Notes under the pieces: model-generated
The model's database searches: none
What the model was told of the DNA's origin: nothing
Seen by the model: only the letters and a program-made list of their open reading frames with translations
Shown here: piece after piece, positions 21,243 to 31,089 of the stretch
How the letters are laid out: every line of letters starts with the position of its first letter
How positions within the stretch are numbered: position 1 is the stretch's first letter
Source: Gnetum montanum
Lineage: Eukaryota; Streptophyta; Gnetopsida; Gnetales; Gnetaceae
Assembly: GCA_015680685.1 (NCBI GenBank)
Contig: MNCI01030164.1
Coordinates: 316,678 to 352,641 of the forward strand
Length of the DNA stretch: 35,964 nt
Direction: 5' to 3'
Program-made: the position numbers and the translations under genes

Positions 21243-24184
21243 ATGGCACCAAAACAAAGACGTCCAAGGGAGGAAGGACCATCACAACCTTAGGAGAAGC
21301 AACCTAGAACTAGATGGGAATAAGGCATGCAACCTCAGGAGCACACAGAGGGATCTCATGCAACTAGCCCTCTCTATGAGGAACTTGACGTGGAATCTGT
21401 TCATCAAATTCCCAAAGAATAGTGCCCCATAAAATAATTGCATAGGGATGAGACTCCAACAAGAGTGCCACAGCTTGAGGTCACCTTGACCAGGGTCTGC
21501 CTTAACGCTATTAAGCCGAAGGAGCTACAACAAAAAGTCCTTCAAGAATTAAAATTTAGATTGTTCCTAGAAAGTGTGCCAGAGGAAGTCAGAACACAGC
21601 TATAGAATTCTTCCATGTGGCCAATCATCACGTCCAATGGTGAGTGGTACTTGGGGGAAACCTATCTCTTTTAGACAAATTGGCAACTAAGGTTGCGAGT
21701 AAGAATCAAAGATATCCATGTGTCTTACTCTGCAGAGGCAATCCCACAAGCCCTTGGGTTACCTGAGACTAGGGCTGATGTGGCAGAAATTTTAAAATAA
21801 GTAGATCCCAAGGTGAAATCAAAGTGGACCAAGAAATTCTATGGGGTAGATAGTAAGAATCTTGGCACATTGACCACCGTAGAAAGGGTTTATTCTAAAA
21901 TTGCATCTTACCACTTAAATCCAATGGTAAGTCCTAGTAAATTCACTACCTTCTCTACTTGTGCATGTGCTACTTTAAGTAAAAAATTCCCTATCAACCT
22001 TCCATAGTTACTCTTCTTGGAAATTGAGAAACGGTTCGCAAAATATGAACATGGAAGGTGATCTTTGCCCTTTTCCTGCCTAATCAGAAAACTATGCAAA
22101 CAGGTAGGCATAACATGATATGCCAATGACACACTCCAACATGCCCCAATTGTCTCATGGAACAAGATGATGAAAGATAAAATTCCTACCATAACAAGAA
22201 TGGAGGAAGAGCAACCACCACCTCCACCGTCCACACAAGCAATAGGGTCAAACTCGCGCACAATCGTAGAGCACATACGCAAGATCCGACAGTCGTTCCT
22301 ACACCAACAAGAGCAATAGGCAAGAACCAGTGATGGTGGAGACCCTTTAGTGTACCACCCTACCTTGAGCCATCTAGAGTAAGTGGCTTAATCTATGAGC
22401 CTGTTAGAGAGGGCAAGGCCAATGCTTTCAGCCGCACACACACAAGTGTCCACGAGAATAGATCCTAGCACCCAAGAAGTAACAATGTCATTGACCCAAC
22501 AATTATTCCCAGAAATTTCAAGAAATGCTGCTACTTTCTTGGTGCATTTGGAGGAGGGTCAAGGGGCAACTATCTTGGTAATGCAACACCAAGGATAGGA
22601 AGTCGTAGTAGAAATGATTGCCGATATGATTTCCATGGCTCCCAATGCACCTACAACTATACCAGATGTACATGGGCTTAAAGATGTGCATATGTTTGTA
22701 GGTACTTAGAGTGGTAAAGTTAATGCAGCACAACAAGAAGAATTCTTGGAACGATTGGTGAGAACTAGGCAACTACTTCCAGATGTCTTCAACCTTCTAG
22801 ACAACATCACTACAACCCAGTCAAAGCTAATCTCAACAAAGGGCAAGTGCCTCATCCTATAGGGGAAACTAGAAGCAATTCAGGTAGACAATCAATGCTT
22901 AGCTATGGAGGTTGCTCAACTGAGAGCCCAACTTACCGATCTGATGATAAGCAACCCTAAAGTCACCATAGATGAAGCTCTTCAATAGCTTCAACTCAAG
23001 CTCCAAAAATTTGAGTATAAGTGGGAGTCAATGACCTTCGACAAGTCCTTAGTGGAAGCTCATTCTTATTATTTAAATAAGGACTTGATAGAGGTTCACG
23101 AGGAGAATGTTGGATTCATCTCTTGCGCAATGTTGATCTTGAAAACCAACAAATGAAAGATTTTATCCACCAATAGTAAGAGGCGCTGGCTAGGGTAAAT
23201 ACCGATCTAAGAAGATTGGCTACCAAAAATTGTAATTTATCAATGGAGGAATTCTGAGCCTTGCGATAAAAGACAACCATTGAAATTATCACTTGGAAGA
23301 ATGAGGCCCTCAAGTTTGAATGAGTGAAAAATCACTACAAGGACTAAGTGGGGTTGCAAAAAGAAATTAATGAAAAAGAAATCCAAGTTGCAAAGGCTAA
23401 GATGAATTAAGCCCTCCAATAGCTCAAGGAAGGAGGTGAGGTGTGGCAACCCATCTTTGATGGATTAAATGCCTACAACCAAGCTGATATTTATCTCAAG
23501 GAGCTACAAATTGAAGAAATGACAAAATACATGGAACTAGCCAACCTTCGTTATGCAAACCTAGCCATGCTTATAGCTAGGAGGCTACAGTCAGACCTTG
23601 AGAAGCAAGTGGCCACCTCGTACTTGTTATACAAGGGCAAGTTCAAGGTGCATAAGAAGACAAAGCAAAAGCTAGAAACAGCAAATGCTGAACTCAAAGT
23701 TCTTCACACCCGCTTTGAAGGGCAACACTCTATTGCAAAGAAATTGGCATGACGAATGGATGACTACCAATAATTGCAAGCCTTAGTTCAAGCATTCAAC
23801 ATCAAATGAAAATAGTTTGAAGCCTGGTTCATCAATTTAAAGGAGCTCTTCCCTGCACTTCCATGTCCTTGGGATGTTCCTATTTTGGCACACATTGGTG
23901 AAGCCACTTGGACTGTGAATGATCCCAAAAGTAAAGAAGACAAAATGAGGACTCTGTTGGAGGCTTTCCAATTACTTCCAGAAGTTGCAACAGCCATAGG
24001 ACAACCACAACCACCACCTCAACCACCACATGCACCTGAAGTTAATGAGTGCCCAACAGAACCACCGCCACCCGAAACAGAGTTGTATGATCTTCTTTAG
24101 CAACTTTAGCATGTCAGCAGGGTTGTTCATCCATTGTTGTCAAGGTGTTCCATTTTTTTATACATGAACACCATAATTTTGTAA
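21243..24184 (+). pseudogene. Third ORF of gypsy element 1, 'putative plant transposon protein'-like with coiled-coil tail
   Basis: ATG at 21243 (MAPKQRRPREEG) follows a splice acceptor directly. The N-terminal third holds the family's landmarks: FLESVPEEVR, RVRIKDIHVSYSAEAIPQALGLP (about 21690-21770) and LPFPCLIRKLCKQVGI (about 22067-22112). A Pro-rich linker follows (EEEQPPPPPSTQ, about 22205). The C-terminal half is rich in Leu, Glu, Lys and Gln with heptad-like runs (QVDNQCLAMEVAQLRAQL; KQKLETANAELKVLHTRF), so probably coiled coil. It ends in a Pro-rich tail (PQPPPQPPHAPEV) and TAA at 24182-24184, about 980 codons in all. A frameshift lies near 23095-23125. Most stops fit CAG/CAA changes. 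The place after integrase recalls the env-like ORF of Athila elements; I see no signal peptide or clear membrane segment, so an envelope role is not supported. Confidence 0.65.
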
Positions 24185-24313
24185 TTTATTCCGTACACTA
24201 AGACACTTTGTGTATTGTTAGCATTAGCAGATGTCTTGAGATGTTTTGCTATGTGTGTCGCTAGTCACCTCATACCTTCCAAATTGTAACTCGAGGATGA
24301 GTTTTCACTTAGT

Positions 24314-24323
24314 CATGGGGGTA
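24314..24323 (+). other. Polypurine tract region of gypsy element 1
   Basis: CATGGGGGTA lies directly before the 3' LTR start TGATGAAGC. It is a short, G-rich plus-strand primer site, weaker than the copia tract. Confidence 0.6.
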
Positions 24324-25202
24324 TGATGAAGCATTTCATCACTGCATTAACTGGCCATTGACAAAGCCTCGTTGACATGACCCCGTTGATGCATCTTTCC
24401 AAGCATTGACGTGGCCTCGTCAACACAAAGTCCATTTTCTACTATACATATGCATGCACCCACCGCATTTATGGCATATTTTGTTCAAGTTGTAGTGAAG
24501 CTCTTGTAGTTTGTCTTCGTGAAAGTTAGAATATTTCCCAAGTACCCGCAACAGGAGTTTGAAGAGTGTACAGCTCTTTATTTGAGTGCTAATGTACTTG
24601 AGCCCATTGGCGTGACCAATAATAAAGACAAGCTTTTTGAACATTCCTTACAACATTTGGATTAAACTACTTCAGCATTAAAATATTTTAGTATTTTAAT
24701 ATTTTAATAATTCTAAAAGCTTTTATTATTATCACTTTACAGTTATAGTCCTTTTTATAGTTTATGAGAACCATAAGCACGACCATCTTGAACATATATC
24801 TGACACTTGGCAACCCAGTGATGCCTAACCTCTGATAACCCAGTAGTGGTTAGGACATGCTCAGGATGTGCATGGAGGATGGGATCAGTTGTTTATGCTA
24901 GGGATAGTTAAGCGATAGAGTATAGCAATTGTAAAATTATATAGCCTTTAATTTCCTACACTAGAAGAATTAGACTTTAAAGATAAAAAGAACACTTATA
25001 AAAATCATTTGCCTCAATCTCACTCAATCATCACTTTAGAATATCATAAGTGAGGTTGGAAAGACAATGATCGCTCTAACTGAGGTTTTGCTGGCTAGAA
25101 TTTTGTGTACGTAAGTGCTTGCAGTCTTCGAAATTCAACTGGGTTGCATGTGAATGCTTGTGATTCATATGGTTGGATGTAGGGGTACCTCACCACTCAT
25201 TA
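24324..25202 (+). repeat. 3' LTR of gypsy element 1
   Basis: Starts TGATGAAGCATT and ends CACTCATTA. The terminal CA of the 5' LTR has become TA, one more C-to-T change. Aligns end to end with 11908-12815. Confidence 0.92.
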
Positions 25203-25207
25203 AGGTT
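25203..25207. repeat. Target site duplication of gypsy element 1, right (AGGTT)
   Basis: Second AGGTT, followed by TTAACAAATCAAAAG, which continues the copia LTR interrupted at 11907. Confidence 0.88.
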
Positions 25208-25229
25208 TTAACAAATCAAAAGTTTAATA
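25208..25229 (-). repeat. Outer 22 bp of the copia 5' LTR, severed by gypsy element 1
   Basis: TTAACAAATCAAAAGTTTAATA corresponds to TTGACATACCAAAAGGTC of copy A and TTGGCATATCAAAGTGTCAATAACA of copy C. On the minus strand it begins TATTA, probably from TGTTA as in copy C. Confidence 0.75.
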
Positions 25230-25234
25230 GTTTT
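25230..25234. repeat. Target site duplication of the copia element, right (GTTTT)
   Basis: GTTTT at the outer end of the severed LTR piece, matching 4938-4942. Confidence 0.7.
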
Positions 25235-25880
25235 TTTATTTTCCACAAACTTGAGAATCTTCATCCATATGCTGGAGTGGCAAAGCTGACTCATAGAATG
25301 GAAATTTTATTTTACAAACTAGCTCTACAAGAAGGTTAACATGAAAGATGTTGATGTGGCAAATAAGGTTTTTTATTTCTCATAACCTTGAGCATCTTCA
25401 TCTAGATGATGACATGGTAAAGCAACCAAGCTCTACTAACATGGCTAGGCATTGATATGATAGAGCTTGCTCATAGGGTAGAAATATAGCTCTACAAACT
25501 AGCTCTATGAGGAGGCTTACATGAAAAAGGTTAACATGGTAGAGCTTGTTTCATAGCTGCTTTGTAGAGTCAAATTTTAGGTATATGAGAAACACCCTTT
25601 TTCTGGCACCAACATAGAAAAAACAAACTTAAGCTTGTTAGTGAGGCTAAATTTTGGCTCTACATACATTAGTCTTTTTCTAAAGCTAACTTAAAAAGCC
25701 AATTTCAGATTTATTTATAGGTTTTAATTTCGGCTTCATAAACTAGATCTATAAATTGATGTGATAAAACCTTTTCTACATACTTGAATCCCACAAAGCT
25801 AAATTGGGTAGAACCATTTTATAGAGCCAATTTTTAGCTCTATGAGCTTTCTCTATGAGCTGACATGGAAAACATACTTG
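25235..25880. repeat. Degenerate tandem repeat array, right part
   Basis: Continues the array of 4090-4937: TTTTACAAACTAGCTCTACAAG, CATAGAATGGAAATTTTA, AACATGGTAGAGCTTG and related phrases recur. It shows what the copia element interrupted. Confidence 0.7.
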
Positions 25881-26955
25881 ATGAAATCCTATTTTTGGAT
25901 TTGATTTGAGCCTCCTTTTTCTAAAATGATGGTTTTTTTCCTAAGCTTAACTTTTTCTACTAATGTCAAACCCATAAAACTATCCCTTAGACTCTATGAT
26001 TCCATTCTTGATAGGCTCATCTTAACTTATAGACAAATAAAATATAGCACATTTCTGAGTGAATTAAACTCGTGTAAACTCTATCTTTAATGGCTAGCTT
26101 AGCTATCTTACATAGTGTTAATTTTAATCTAAAATCCTAACCCTTTGAATTGCTTGGAAATTTCATAAGCTTTTGTAATTGACAAAGCATAATATTATGG
26201 GATTGTTTGGCCTTATTAAACCATGATTGCTTAAAATGTTTGTTGAAATTTTCTCTACATAGGGCTCATTTTTCATATGAACATGGTGCAACAAATTTAA
26301 CTCAATCTCATCATGAGAGTAATTGGTTTTTGAAAGTTATGGGGATCGCACATAGAAGTAGACCTAGTAATTTAACCTTTGTCACTATTTCAAGAATGTA
26401 GCTATTGTTGCACTTAAGTATTAAATCTTCATCCATGCTATAACTCTTATAAAAAACTTGGCTTTAAATTTTTAAAACTCATAGTCTCAATTAAGGCCTA
26501 ATATTTTTCTTCTTTAATTAAACAATCCCAAGTTATTTTGGGATATATGGCTCTATTTAACATTAGTAACCATTAGTAGTTAGTGAAATTTATTCTTTTA
26601 GCTTAAGCACTACTCCATTAACAATTGAAATGTTACAACATTTCTTTCCCTCCTTTTTCCTTCAAAAGATCATTATTTAAAACCCTTTAAACACGAAGAT
26701 GTTCGTGATTCAAATGAATCAATATCCAATGATGTTCTCATGGTTATGTACAATGATGATTTTTAGGGTTAAAAATCTTTCTAAAATTTGTACAAGGTAG
26801 GCTAACTATTTAAAGAAATTATGAATCACATCTTGGAAAGAAAACCTTTTTTGAAAAAAAATCCTAGCAAGCTTAAAGCTTGAAAGTATAAGAATCCCAT
26901 GTAGCTTAAATGCTATGTAGAATATATACATATGACTATTAACTTTAGCTATCAA
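25881..26955. other. AT-rich DNA without recognised genes
   Basis: Both strands read; only a 64-codon ORF (26207-26401, plus) with no family resemblance. No LTR ends recognised. Confidence 0.4.
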
Positions 26956-27530
26956 AAACTAGTTAAGTGGTGGAAAGAAAATAGTCACCGTGACCTTCCT
27001 TGGTGCCTTCCTTTCGGAAGCTCTATCATACTCGATTTTAGTTAAGACTTGACCCATCTTCTCATCTTTTAGATTTAGAGCCTTTTTAATTTCTTAATTT
27101 AGAGTATTCTTCCTAACCATAGCCCATTCTACTACTTTCACTAGCTAACTCATTTTTAAACTAACCTAAGAAGGTTTCTCCCTCCTTTCTTTCAAATTGA
27201 TGTAAATGTAAGCCAAGTTCTTAGCCCTTCTTTTGGCTTGGTAGGTTAGTGGCTTGTGAGATGAAGAATTCCTTTCACAAATATAATTAGTTCAAATTCT
27301 TGTCATTTTTTTCTAGCTCCATGATTTCTAAACACTAATAGTACTTATTCCAAACATGACCATGAATGCAATGGTCATCTTCCATGAAGGAAAATGTATC
27401 TACCAACCATGTCATATAGGGACTACTGTATGAAGCTTCACAACTTAAAGCTTTATAGTAGACCCTCATGGTATGTTCATGATAACATCTAGATAAATAA
27501 GGTATGAAAGACCTTATCTTTGTCATTTTC
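26956..27530 (-). pseudogene. Unidentified degenerate coding-like stretch downstream of gypsy 2 pol
   Basis: I do not recognise this protein. The minus strand has an open stretch at 27526-27335 (MTKIRSFIPYLSRCYHEHTM...), then hydrophilic, Lys/Glu-rich readings with few stops: YQAKRRAKNLAYIYINLKERRE near 27245-27180 and LNLKDEKMGQVLTKIEYDR near 27080-27025. Codon-like composition and stops of the CAG/CAA type suggest a decayed ORF rather than chance. It lies just past the end of the integrase of the same strand, so it may be an extra ORF of gypsy element 2 or belong to an older element. Confidence 0.35.
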
Positions 27531-27729
27531 CTAAAATGCTCTTATTACAAGATTTTATTAGCTAATGGAGGATCAACCATACCTCATTATATAGCCTAGG
27601 TTTTCGGAAATTTTCTGCCACTATAACAACTAGCTTAGATGCTTATTAAACTCCCACTAAATCTATTTATTAACTTCAAAGTAAATCACTATTTATATAT
27701 TTACATTCTATGATCTTCTATAGTTCTAT

Positions 27730-29006
27730 TTGGTATTGGGTGGTTGTCCAACATAGTGCTTGAGATAGATGACATTTAATGAGAACTTCAATTCAGTTCC
27801 ATCCATCATGAATAGCTTATACGTATCTAACACTTGTTTCCTAATAACAAATGGGCTTGTTCACTTGGCAATAAATTTATTATGATAACTTCTTCTTCAT
27901 GTATTCAAAAGTAATACTAGATCATCCACCCTGAATGCCCTTTTTAAAGCTTTTTTTATTTAACCATCTTTTGATCTATGATGCATTTATCAACAAATTA
28001 TCTCTCGCTTTGTCAATCTTAGCTTCTCTTTTGATAAGTAGAGACATTAGGATTCTATACAAACTTTGATGCTAATGTTATGATTCAGTTAGTAATTCTT
28101 GTAGTTGTTTCATAAACTAGATTATAGGATAAGGTGCAGTGGATTTCTTAATGCATATATGATCTATCTATAAAGTAAAATATAGGTAGTTATGCCAATT
28201 TCTTGAACTTTCCTTCATTGATCTTTCAATATAAGAGACAAGATTCTCATTTGTAGATTTAACTAATCCATTTCCTTGAGGATAGTAATTTGATTAGGAA
28301 AATATAAATATAGATTTTACAAAAGCCCATCTTATAAATTTTTTAGATTTAAATGTAGGATCATTATTTGACACTAATACCTTTGACATACCAAAATCAC
28401 TTACATTTGAAGCTAAAATTTTCTTCAAAGCCTTCACTTTTGCCCACTTGGTAAAATAATCTATAGTTGTAATTATAAACCTATGTCCAAATTTTGAAGG
28501 AGTAATCATTCTAATAAAATCCAATTCCCTTTGCTAAAATGGTCTTTTTGCAATTACTAGTTTTATCGGAGTACTAGCTTTCTTGATTTTTAGTCAATGG
28601 CTTTGATATTTGAAACAACATTGAATCATAAAGCTAATATATTAATACATGCTAGGCCAATAATATGTGTTTCATAGTGGAGTTGATAAATCATAAAACA
28701 AGTTTGCATGATCATGAAATTGGTTTAGCATAAGCATATCTGAGCATTCTTAATACATTCTAACAAAATTGCTCTTCAATCCTTTCTATATAATATCCCA
28801 TTTTCCACTATGAACTTATTTATCTTTTTAAGAAAATCTCTTCTTTGGCTCATAGTCAAATTATTCAAGACTTTCCTTGAAGTAAAGAACTCTAAAATTT
28901 CATCATACCAATTTTCATTATGCAAATTTAATACAAAAATTTCAGCCTCTTTGGCCATTAATTTGGCTAATCCCATTCCTTTTACTATCTTGCATAATTC
29001 TAACAT
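27730..29006 (-). pseudogene. int: Integrase of gypsy element 2
   Basis: Minus-strand landmarks in order: the linker WYDEILEFFTSRKVLNNL...KFIVENGILYRKD (29006-28776), a TYYWPSMY-type zinc-domain helix near 28675, then the core ELDFIRMITPSKFGHRFII and DYFTKWAKVKALKK (28524-28420) with the first catalytic Asp kept at about 28520. The second catalytic region reads VLVSNNDPTFKSKKF: Asp is changed to Asn as in element 1. Then YYPQGNGLVKSTNENLV with the Glu position altered (V-K instead of a usual A/V-E) near 28270. The C-terminal part shows PFVIRKQVLDTYKLFMMDGTELKFSLNVIYLKHYV, ending near 27735. Stops and frame changes are frequent. Confidence 0.88.
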
Positions 29007-29029
29007 AAATCTAAATCATTGAAGCTTAG

Positions 29030-29320
29030 CAATCCAATTTTCTCTTTTCAACCTAATTTCATTTTGAGTTAATAATTTCTTAACAATAGGCTTTGTTGTC
29101 ATGACATGAATCAAAGTGCTCTCTAAATAATATTTTAAATGCATTAGTGCTTTAATAATGACATATTCCTATTTTTCAAACTTGAATAATTTAATTTAAA
29201 ATCTTTAAGCTATTGACTAAAGAATTCAATTGCCTCATCCTAGCCATCCTTTTTTTAAGTTAAAACTATAGTAATTGAATCAATAAAAGCAAAAGCATAT
29301 AGCTAGAAGTCTTTTTTTAA
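29030..29320 (-). pseudogene. pol: RNase H domain of gypsy element 2
   Basis: The minus strand reads YAFAFIDSITIVLT.KKDG.DEAIEFFS near 29310-29225, then LKDFKLNYSS, YVIIKALMHLKYYLES and IVKKLLT.NEIRLKRENWIAKLQ. This is followed by LELCKIVKGMGLAKLMAKE at the start of the next segment. The order matches the RT_RNaseH region of plant Ty3/gypsy polyproteins ending in '(K/R)G.GLAKLMAE'. The usual first Asp context (FASE/CDAS) is not intact. Confidence 0.75.
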
Positions 29321-29389
29321 TTTAGGTTTAGCTAAATACGAAGCTTCTTAGATAGCCTTTTTTAATTTTTGCTAATGCTTTATCTAATT

Positions 29390-30420
29390 CAAGCATCTTT
29401 TTGACTTGAACATCCTTCTTGAGAATGCATATTAAATGTTTGATGATCTTAGTAAATCTTGGTATGAATTTCTTGATGAAATTTATTTTCCCAAAAAAAT
29501 ATCTATGTGCCTTTTTGTTGGTCGAGTGTTCACCATTCTAAATAGCTTGGGTCCTAGCACTATCTATCTCTGTACCTTTCTAGTAGATTATATATTGGAA
29601 CAAGCTTCCAAAATTTACTCCAAAAATGCTCTTCTTAGGATTCAAAGAAATATCATAATGTTAACATCTCTTGAAAATCTATTATAGATTATCGATATGA
29701 TCTTCTTTTTTCTTTAAGTAAATAATAATGCCATCTAAATAAATTAAACCAAACTTTGCTATTAATCCTTTAAAAGCTATATCCACAACTTGTTGAAAAG
29801 TGGCTTCAAAATTTGACAATCCAAAAGGCATTATTCTTTAAGCAAAAGTTCCCTAATTTGTAATAAAATTTATCTTATATTAGTAATTTTTATTGACCAT
29901 AACTTGACCATACCTTGAAAAATCATCTAGAAAAGAATATATTTGACACCTAGAAACTTTAATTAATATTTCATCTATTCTAAGGAGCAAATATTTATCA
30001 ATTTCTAAAGCTTCGTTCAAATTTCAAATTTCTAAAATCAACACGTAGCCTAATGTCTCCATTCTTTTTCCTCACAAGTATAATATTAGCTAACTAGACT
30101 AAATACTAGATAGGATATATTTTGGCTTCTATGGCTAGTTCAAATGATGGGTTAAACTTCCTTTACTTCTATGTTACTATGTTTCAATCTTTGATTAAGG
30201 GAATCTTATGAGTCATTACATTGAGTCTAAATATTCTAAGGTCATCATAAGACCATGCAAAATTATCCAAATAATTCTTTAATAAAGATAACAACTTTTA
30301 GCTAAAAACTAGATCATTTCCTTTTGTAATATTTAATATTTTTGGCTTCTCTATGGATCTAATGTTTACTATTTTATAAGTCTGATCTTCTAGATTTTGG
30401 ACATCTATTCCCTTAAGTAG
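29390..30420 (-). pseudogene. pol: Reverse transcriptase domain of gypsy element 2
   Basis: Minus-strand landmarks: LLSLLKNYLDNFAWSYDDLR (about 30300-30240), LANIILVRKKNGDIRLRVDFRNL (30100-30030), KYLLLRIDEILIK, SFLDDFSRYGQVMVNK (about 29940), GTFA.RIMPFGLSNFEATFQQVVD (about 29860-29790) and the active site IYLDGIIIY at about 29744-29718. The YLDD box has lost its second Asp (now Gly, 29730-29732). Downstream are DISLNPKKSIFG, NKKAHRYFFGKINFIKKFIP and KIIKHLICILKKDV (to about 29400). It clearly belongs to a Ty3/gypsy family different from element 1. Confidence 0.9.
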
Positions 30421-30664
30421 CTTTTTATTGAGCTTATGTTCATAATTAACTATCTTCTTAGGAATAAAATTTTGTCTTATCTATGATGTAACTACTATTT
30501 CAAACATAAATTTATTCTCAAATTTGACTTTATTTCTCATGAACCTAAGTAGTTGATCATCATCTTAAAACACTTGAAAGTATTCTATGTTATCTCGAAT
30601 TGATGGTTGATTTTCAACTTTGAACATAACTTTTTTAAATTTAGTAAAGTTTTTTGAATTTAGT

Positions 30665-31080
30665 TTTGAGGCTTTTATAGCTAGCTCATCTGCTAACTAA
30701 TTATTTTCTCCACATATATGTTTTATTTCATATTTCTTGAATTAGCCTTATAAATCATAGATAAGTTTTTTATATGACCTTGAGAATGAACTTTTTATTG
30801 CACATTCATCCTAAATCTATTTACAAATAAGCATTAAATCTCCTTTAATTATAATTCTTTTAATCCCTTTTTCTAAAAATTTTCTAATTCTGATACATAG
30901 GGCTTTGTATTCAACTTTATTAATGATAGATGTATATGCTTGAAAGTTTTTTAAGAATCATTTTTTCCTATGACTACTCTAGCTCCATCCCCTTTTGAAT
31001 TGCAAGACCCATTGAAATACAGTTCTCATTTTTCCTTTCTTTGAATTTTTTCTTTCTCTAGAACCTAAATTTTCTAAGTG
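30665..31080 (-). pseudogene. Archaeal-type RNase H (RVT_3-like) domain of gypsy element 2, upstream of RT
   Basis: The minus strand reads .ELYFNGSCNSKGDGARVVIG (31028-30970), matching the 'WELYFDGS...GAG(V/A)V' start of plant retroelement archaeal-type RNase H domains. Trp is replaced by TGA and the first catalytic Asp is Asn (31011-31013). After a frame change it continues NKVEYKALCIRIRKFLEKGIKRIIIKGDLMLIC and ends KKYEIKHICGENN.LADELAIKAS near 30667. The E in VEYKAL, D in KGDLML and final D in ADELA keep the expected pattern. Its place ahead of RT is unusual: in Tat/Ogre elements this domain lies between RT-RNase H and integrase. Confidence 0.78.
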
Positions 31081-31089
31081 AATATAATT

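Larger units (their letters stand above)
11908..25202 (+). mobile_element. Ty3/gypsy LTR retrotransposon 1 (Athila/Tat-like), 13.3 kb, with a third ORF
   Basis: The element is complete in outline: 5' LTR (11908-12815), tRNA-Asp primer site, gag, protease, RT, RNase H, integrase, a long region without pol domains, a large extra ORF, a purine-rich end and a 3' LTR (24324-25202), with 5-bp target duplication AGGTT. The order RT-RNase H-integrase marks Ty3/gypsy. The tRNA-Asp primer, the DLGSS protease site, the great length and the extra ORF after integrase point to the non-chromodomain Athila/Tat branch. No chromodomain was seen. The LTRs differ by roughly 12% over about 470 hand-aligned bases. 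All genes carry stops and frameshifts. Confidence 0.92.
4943..25229 (-). mobile_element. Ty1/copia-type LTR retrotransposon, minus strand, split by a nested gypsy element
   Basis: Two LTR copies of one family (4943-6098; 10781-11907 plus 25208-25229) face the same way, with a 5-bp target duplication GTTTT outside them. Next to the right LTR on the minus strand lies TGGTATCAGA, the primer site for initiator tRNA-Met. Next to the left LTR lies a purine tract. Without the 13.3-kb gypsy insertion and its 5-bp duplication the element is about 7.0 kb. The internal region reads gag, then a spacer with promoter-like signals, then an extra ORF. No protease, integrase, RT or RNase H was recognised, so it is either a non-autonomous type or a pol deletion derivative. 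The LTRs differ at roughly 16% of hand-aligned positions, so it is old. Confidence 0.88.

Noticed and set aside
21243-24184. Third ORF of gypsy 1 as a viral-type envelope protein
   Set aside because: No signal peptide, fusion peptide or membrane helix visible; the sequence is hydrophilic with Pro-rich and coiled-coil parts.
11901-25208. An 8-bp target duplication (TTAAGGTT) for gypsy element 1
   Set aside because: It would leave the 3' LTR ending CTCA and put three extra bases before the primer site. With a 5-bp AGGTT duplication both LTRs start TG, the 5' LTR ends CA one base before the tRNA-Asp site, and the size is normal for the family.
28810-29022. Plus-strand ORF opposite gypsy 2
   Set aside because: Shadow of the minus-strand RNase H/integrase linker.
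29436-29687. Plus-strand 83-codon ORF
   Set aside because: Antisense to the RT thumb and connection of gypsy 2, whose minus-strand motifs are clear.
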